Below, piece after piece: positions 7,804 to 11,421 of a stretch of DNA of 11,421 nucleotides (positions within the stretch are counted from its first letter, which is position 1; each line of letters opens with the position of its first letter). Below the pieces are notes generated by a model that did not search any database, had not been told where the DNA came from, and worked only from the letters and a program-made list of their open reading frames with translations. This stretch comes from Gp6-AA40 sp050742535. Its GTDB lineage: Bacteria; Acidobacteriota; Vicinamibacteria; Vicinamibacterales; UBA2999. The stretch is taken from the NCBI GenBank assembly GCA_050742535.1, contig JBOGIQ010000190.1:1-11421 (forward strand), in the 5' to 3' direction. Position numbers and translations under genes: made by a program.

Positions 7804-8259
7804 ATGCGACTGACAGTCAACGGCAAGCCCCTGAATTACGAAGACGATCCGGAGATGCCGCTCCTCTGGTATCTCCGCGACGAGCTGCGGCTGACCGGCA
7901 CGCGTTTCGGCTGTGGCGCCGGCCTGTGCGGCGCGTGTACGGTGCACGTCAACGGCCAGGCGGTGCGTTCATGCCAGACCAGGATGGGCACACTCGAAGC
8001 GAAGACCGTGTTGACCATCGACGCGCTCGCCGAGGGCGGCAGGCTGCATCCGGTGCAGCAGGCGTGGATCACCCACAACGTGCCGCAGTGCGGCTACTGT
8101 CAGTCGGGCCAGATCATGCAGGCGGCGGCGCTGCTGAAGACGACTCCGAATCCGAGCGACGCCGATATCGACCGCGCGATGGCGGGGAACATCTGCCGCT
8201 GCGGCACCTACCAGCGCATCCGCGCCGCCATCAAGACCGCGGCGAAGGGGCGTGCGTGA
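7804..8259 (+). CDS. [2Fe-2S] subunit of a molybdenum hydroxylase (isoquinoline 1-oxidoreductase alpha-like)
   Basis: This 151-residue protein is the usual length for the small iron-sulfur subunit of xanthine-dehydrogenase-family enzymes. The N-terminal plant-type ferredoxin fold carries Cys37, Cys42, Cys45 and Cys57 (CGAGLCGAC followed by SCQT). The helical second half carries Cys96, Cys99, Cys131 and Cys133 (CGYCQSGQ and NICRCGTYQRIR). All eight ligands for two [2Fe-2S] clusters are therefore present. It should carry electrons from the molybdenum cofactor of the partner subunit to an external acceptor. There is no signal peptide. Because the partner has a Tat signal, this subunit would probably be carried across the membrane in the folded complex. 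Its stop codon overlaps the start of the large subunit by one base (TGATG). No FAD-binding CoxM-type subunit is adjacent, which fits the IorAB-type two-subunit arrangement rather than classical xanthine dehydrogenase. The iorA symbol is avoided because the substrate is unknown. Confidence 0.93.
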   Translation: MRLTVNGKPLNYEDDPEMPLLWYLRDELRLTGTRFGCGAGLCGACTVHVNGQAVRSCQTRMGTLEAKTVLTIDALAEGGRLHPVQQAWITHNVPQCGYCQSGQIMQAAALLKTTPNPSDADIDRAMAGNICRCGTYQRIRAAIKTAAKGRA

Positions 8260-10550
8260 TGGTTGTCGAGAACATCTCCGGCAATCCGGCTGAAGCCGGA
8301 CTCCACCGCCGGCAATTCCTCGGCGGGCTCTTCTCGGCTGGCGCGTTCGTGGTCGCCTCGCGTCTGGTACCCGCGGAGCTGCTGGCACAGTCGTCCGCCG
8401 CGGCGATCCTGAACACGAAGGCCGACACGGCCGCGCTGCACCCGAGTGTCTACCTCGGCATCGAGCCCGACGGCACGGTGTTCCTCGTCACGCATCGATC
8501 CGAGATGGGCACCGGCATCCGCACCACGCTTCCACTCGTCGCGGCCGACGAGCTCGACGCGGACTGGAGCCGCTGCCGCATCGAGCAGGGTGTGGGCGAC
8601 CCGCGCTATGGCGATCAGAACACCGACGGCTCGCGCTCGATTCGCGATTTCTATGACGCGTTCCGCGTCGCCGGCGCAGCGGCGCGATCGATGCTCATCA
8701 CCGCGGCGGCGACGCAGCTGAGTGTCCCCGCCGGCGAGCTGACGACGGCGAATCATGAAGTCGTGCACGCACGCAGCGGGAGGCGAGTCGGGTACGGCGC
8801 GCTGGTTCCTGCCGCAGCCAAACTTCCGGTGCCCGCCAAAGAGACGCTGCGGTTCAAACCACGAACCGACTGGAAGTTCGTCGGTAGAGACACGCAGATC
8901 TTCGACCTCACGCCGATCGTGAACGGCACGGCGCAGTTCGGGCTCGACGTGCATCGCGAGGGCATGGTGTTCGCCTCGATCGAGCATCCGCCGGTTGTGG
9001 GCGGTACCGTCCGAAGCATGGACAACAAGGCGGCGCTCGCGGTCAAGGGCGTGCTGCAGACCGAGACACTCGATGCGCCGAAGCCGCCGCTGCTGTTTCA
9101 ATCGCTCGGCGGCGTCGCGGTGATCGGCCGCAACACCTGGGCGGTCCTGCAGGGACGCCGGCAGCTGAAGGTGGAGTGGAACGACGGGGCCAACGCGAGC
9201 TACAGCTCCGCGCCGTTCCGGACGGCGATGCTCGAGAAGGTCAGGCAGCCGGCCAAGGTCGCGCGGAATCTCGGCAACGTGGACGCCGAGTTCGCGAAGG
9301 GCGGCACGGTGATCGAAGCCGTTTATTACACGCCGATGGCCGCGCACGCGTCGATGGAACCGCCGGCGGCGGTGGCGGAATTCCGCGACGGCAAGGCGGA
9401 AGTGTGGTGTCCGACGCAGAATCCGCAGGCGGCGCAGGAGACGGTGGCCGCCGCCCTCGGTATCGACAAGTCGAACGTCATCTGTCACGTGACGCTGCTG
9501 GGCGGCGGCTTCGGCCGGAAGAGCAAGCCGGACTACGCCGCTGAAGCGGCGGTCCTGGCGAGGAAGCTGGGCCGGCCGGTGAAGGTCGTGTGGACGCGCG
9601 AGGACGATATCCGTCACGACTTCTACCACACGAACGCGGCGGTGTATCACAAGGCCACTGTCGACGCGAAAGGCCGGCCGACGGCGTGGTTGAAGCGCTC
9701 GGTGTTCCCGCCGATCGCGTCGACGTTCGGCGTTCCGGCGCCCATGAACTTCGAGCTGAACATGGGCCTCGACGACAGCCCGTTCGACGTGCCGAACATC
9801 CGCGCCGAAAACGCCGGCGCCGACGCGCACGTGCGCATCGGCTGGTTCCGCGCCGTCAGCAACAACTTCCACGCGTTTGCGCTGCACAGCTTCGCCGACG
9901 AGCTCGCGCACGCCGCCAAGCGCGACCCGCTCGAGTTCCTGCTCGACCTGCTCGGCCCGGGCAAGGTGATCGATCTGAAGGCACAGGGCGTTGACTACAC
10001 GAACTACGGTGCCCCGATCGACAAATACCCGGTGGACAGCCGGCGGCTGCGCCGCGTGCTCGAAGTGGCCGGTGAGCGATCGAACTGGGCGAAACGGAAG
10101 AGCGGCAACGGATCGGGCCTCGGCATTGCCGCGCACCGCAGCTTCAACTCCTACGTGGCGTCGGTCGTCGAAGTCGAAGTCGATCGACAGGGACGCGTGA
10201 GGATTCCGCGCATCGACATGGTTGCGGACCCCGGCGTCGTCATCAACCCCGATCGCGTTCGCGCGCAGTTCGAAGGCGCGGCGGTGATGGGTGTCAGCCT
10301 GGCGATGTTCGGCGAGATCACCGCGACGAAGGGGCGGATCGATCAGAGGAACTTCGACGGCTTCCGCGTCGCGCGCATGAACGACGCGCCCATCCAGGTG
10401 AACGTGCACTTTGCCGAAAGCGGCGACCTGCCGACGGGGGTGGGTGAACCTGGTGTGCCGCCGGTCATCGCCGCGCTGGCGAACGCGATCTACGCGGCAA
10501 CGGGCCGCCGAGTCCGCGAGATGCCATTCGCGAAACAGAAACTCGTGTAG
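8259..10550 (+). CDS. Tat-exported molybdopterin-binding subunit, xanthine dehydrogenase family (isoquinoline 1-oxidoreductase beta-like)
   Basis: The 763-residue catalytic subunit starts at the ATG overlapping the upstream stop. The frame is open for 111 codons further upstream, but that stretch is out of frame with the clear [2Fe-2S] gene and is not used. Residues 14-44 are a twin-arginine signal: RRQFLGG (17-23), a hydrophobic stretch, then a probable cleavage near the Ala residues after LLAQ. The mature part is an aldehyde-oxidase/xanthine-dehydrogenase molybdopterin fold with HRSEMGTGIRTTLP (79-92), YTPMAAHASMEPPAAVA (357-373), the cofactor loop GGGFGR (415-420), GWFRAVSNNFHAFA (528-541) and GVGEPGVPP (728-736), whose Glu730 matches the catalytic glutamate of the family. 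It hydroxylates an N-heterocycle or oxidises an aldehyde in the periplasm, passing electrons to the [2Fe-2S] subunit. Substrate and final acceptor are not visible. A palindromic repeat lies within codons 9-15. A terminator follows 43 bases after the stop. Confidence 0.93.
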   Translation: MVVENISGNPAEAGLHRRQFLGGLFSAGAFVVASRLVPAELLAQSSAAAILNTKADTAALHPSVYLGIEPDGTVFLVTHRSEMGTGIRTTLPLVAADELDADWSRCRIEQGVGDPRYGDQNTDGSRSIRDFYDAFRVAGAAARSMLITAAATQLSVPAGELTTANHEVVHARSGRRVGYGALVPAAAKLPVPAKETLRFKPRTDWKFVGRDTQIFDLTPIVNGTAQFGLDVHREGMVFASIEHPPVVGGTVRSMDNKAALAVKGVLQTETLDAPKPPLLFQSLGGVAVIGRNTWAVLQGRRQLKVEWNDGANASYSSAPFRTAMLEKVRQPAKVARNLGNVDAEFAKGGTVIEAVYYTPMAAHASMEPPAAVAEFRDGKAEVWCPTQNPQAAQETVAAALGIDKSNVICHVTLLGGGFGRKSKPDYAAEAAVLARKLGRPVKVVWTREDDIRHDFYHTNAAVYHKATVDAKGRPTAWLKRSVFPPIASTFGVPAPMNFELNMGLDDSPFDVPNIRAENAGADAHVRIGWFRAVSNNFHAFALHSFADELAHAAKRDPLEFLLDLLGPGKVIDLKAQGVDYTNYGAPIDKYPVDSRRLRRVLEVAGERSNWAKRKSGNGSGLGIAAHRSFNSYVASVVEVEVDRQGRVRIPRIDMVADPGVVINPDRVRAQFEGAAVMGVSLAMFGEITATKGRIDQRNFDGFRVARMNDAPIQVNVHFAESGDLPTGVGEPGVPPVIAALANAIYAATGRRVREMPFAKQKLV
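8285..8300 (-). repeat. CTTCAG-centred palindrome inside a coding sequence
   Basis: On the minus strand this reads TCCGGC-TTCA-GCCGGA, a 6-bp perfect stem with a TTCA loop. It closely resembles the palindrome at 10563-10580 (GTCCGCC-TTCA-GGCGGAC): same loop, same TCCG/CGGA arms, and a compensated change of one stem pair. Here it is embedded in codons 9-14 of the molybdopterin subunit, just before the Tat twin arginines. From memory, this motif class is dispersed in many copies in Acidobacteriota genomes; only two copies are visible in this window. Confidence 0.5.
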
Positions 10551-10562
10551 GACGTACGTAGT

Positions 10563-10580
10563 GTCCGCCTTCAGGCGGAC
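10563..10580 (+). repeat. CTTCAG-centred palindromic repeat (REP-like), intergenic
   Basis: GTCCGCC and GGCGGAC form a perfect 7-bp stem around a TTCA loop, 12 bases after the stop of the molybdopterin subunit, preceded by the alternating stretch ACGTACGTAGT. Read on the minus strand with its flank it would encode a RLKADTTYV-like string. I recall that string recurring in automatically annotated Acidobacteriota proteins, as expected if the element is a dispersed repeat. It is too short of U residues to be a terminator alone. A related copy lies at 8285-8300. Confidence 0.5.
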
Positions 10581-10593
10581 CCGCAAACGCAAA

Positions 10594-10624
10594 AAAGGGC
10601 GCCCCGAGATTCGAGGCGCCCTTT
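10594..10624. terminator. Rho-independent terminator hairpin, apparently bidirectional
   Basis: AAAGGGCGCC (10594-10603) and GGCGCCCTTT (10615-10624) are perfect reverse complements separated by an 11-base loop, giving a very stable 10-bp stem. On the plus strand it ends the molybdenum-hydroxylase operon, though only UUU (within the stem) follows. On the minus strand six U residues (complement of A 10591-10596) follow or join the stem, so it would terminate leftward transcription even better. No minus-strand gene reads into it within this window. Confidence 0.8.
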
Positions 10625-10680
10625 CTGCATTGAGTATCGCGTAACCGGCACACACCTTCAAGACTGTTTGTTGCGTCCGA

Positions 10681-10702
10681 GGGCCGATATCATCGCCGGC
10701 CC
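10681..10702 (+). promoter_or_regulatory. Candidate promoter: TATCAT -10 framed by a GGGCCG/CGGCCC inverted repeat
   Basis: TATCAT (10688-10693, five of six to consensus) ends nine bases before the ATG at 10703, so the transcript would be leaderless or nearly so, and no Shine-Dalgarno sequence is present. A perfect 6-bp inverted repeat, GGGCCG (10681-10686) and CGGCCC (10697-10702), encloses it and abuts the start codon. It could be an operator or a short start-codon-proximal hairpin. No good -35 is seen. This is sequence-based inference. Confidence 0.35.
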
Positions 10703-11421
10703 ATGTCCGAGGATCGCGATCGGCACGTCGAGCTTCTTCGTGTCCTCCCGCATCTCGCGCCAGAGTCTCTCCATGCGCTGATCCTCCAGCGGGGACTTCA
10801 CGATTCCGGCGATCTGCTCGCCCTCGCAACGCCGCCGCAGCTCTCGGCCGTGTTCGATCTCGACCTGTGGAAAGCCGATCGCGCCGGCGGCGACGAGCAG
10901 TTCGATGGCGCCCGATTCTGCGAATGACTCGAGGTGCTCGTGGACGCCGGCGCCGCGGCGGCCGCCGCACGTCTGGTGCAGCTCGATCCCGCGCTGGTTG
11001 TTGCGGGGCTCTCCGCCAGCATCACGGTGACCGACCTCGCCGTGTGCTCGCCTGTTGTCGAACCGGGCGGCGCTGACCCCGTCTCACCTGCAGGCCACGA
11101 GCACGGTCTGCACGCGGAGATCGGCGGATACCTCGTGGTCGCGCGACGGTCCGACGCGTGGGAAGCGATCGCCGATCTGCTGCGGTCGCTCGAGGAGCAT
11201 CACGCCGACGCGTTTCATCGTCTGATGCAGGCGTGCCGGACGCTGTCGAACTCAGGGTGGGAGCGCGACGGTCTCGACGATCTGCTGTCCGACCGCAACC
11301 AGCTGCGCTTCGATCTTGCCCTCAGCCGCGAGCGGCGGCGGGATCGGAGCGGGTTCGTGTCGCCGGAGCTGGCGCGCGCGTTTCTCGAGGCTGCGCGTCA
11401 TGTCTCACTCGCCGAAGAACC
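10703..11421 (+). pseudogene. DUF6178-like gene with an in-frame TGA at codon 75 (3' end cut by window edge)
   Basis: From the ATG at 10703 the frame encodes 74 residues and meets TGA at 10925-10927. The very same frame is then open for the remaining 494 bases to the window edge. The two halves form one coherent helical protein: an N-terminal part with LALATPPQLSAVFDLDLW and a DEQFDGARFCE stretch before the stop, then LEVLVDAGAAAAAARLVQLD and a later IGGYLVVARRSDAWEAIADLL segment (about residues 140-160). By memory these match DUF6178 family proteins, whose function is unknown. The family usually reads E-W-L-E/A-x-L at the interrupted site, so TGA stands where TGG (Trp) is expected, a single-base difference. 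Codon use on both sides is alike, so decay is recent or the base is an assembly error. An in-frame GTG at 10934 could allow restart. The family assignment needs confirmation; continuity of the frame is seen directly. Confidence 0.7.

Noticed and set aside
7926..8258. Upstream extension of the molybdopterin subunit to 7926
   Set aside because: The added 111 residues lie over the [2Fe-2S] gene in another frame and look like nonsense. The ATG at 8259 gives a proper Tat signal and the usual overlap with the upstream stop.
10925..10927. TGA read as selenocysteine or as Trp by an altered code
   Set aside because: TGA is the normal stop of the permease, ATPase, kinase and [2Fe-2S] genes here, so a code change is unlikely. 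No convincing SECIS hairpin could be recognised just downstream, and the family position appears to be Trp rather than Cys.
8208..10970. 920-residue open frame on the minus strand across the molybdenum-hydroxylase gene and the terminator
   Set aside because: It is Arg/His/Asp-rich with no recognisable domain, runs antisense to a gene with all family motifs, and crosses a strong terminator. It is a typical shadow frame of GC-rich coding DNA.

Overview
The window is GC-rich, gene-dense bacterial DNA, most likely from an Acidobacteriota genome and possibly the Vicinamibacteria lineage. The clues are a Ser/Thr kinase fused through one membrane helix to a TolB/PD40-type propeller, a two-subunit isoquinoline-oxidoreductase-like molybdenum enzyme, and a short CTTCAG-centred palindrome that I associate with that phylum. 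The taxon is an inference, since no rRNA or marker gene is present.

Positions 1-5153 form a surface-polysaccharide locus. On the minus strand, running off the left edge, is a polytopic O-antigen ligase/polymerase-like protein (Wzy_C type). Divergent from it, only 27 bp away, is a tightly coupled plus-strand operon: an ABC-2 permease (Wzm/TagG/KpsM type), its ATPase with a Wzt-like C-terminal carbohydrate-binding domain, and a large GT2 glycosyltransferase. The junctions overlap by 1 and 4 bases. The likely division of labour is that the glycosyltransferase builds glycan on a lipid carrier, the ABC pair exports it, and the ligase-like protein joins it to an acceptor or polymerises it outside. 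The first GT2 module of the glycosyltransferase has lost its nucleotide-sugar-binding core, while the second is intact.

Positions 5170-7785 encode a transmembrane Ser/Thr kinase with an extracytoplasmic propeller. It starts 16 bp after the glycosyltransferase and has a perfect TATAAT lying over that gene's stop codon.

Positions 7804-10550 encode a two-gene molybdenum hydroxylase: a small [2Fe-2S] subunit followed, with a 1-base overlap, by a Tat-exported molybdopterin subunit. A CTTCAG-type palindrome lies inside the coding sequence of the large subunit just before its twin arginines. A related palindrome and a strong hairpin terminator fill the 152-bp gap after it.

Positions 10703-11421 hold the 5' part of a DUF6178-like gene interrupted by an in-frame TGA at codon 75, where the family appears to have Trp. 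The frame is open again from there to the window edge. No tRNA, rRNA, CRISPR array or insertion sequence was seen, and no gap exceeds about 150 bp.
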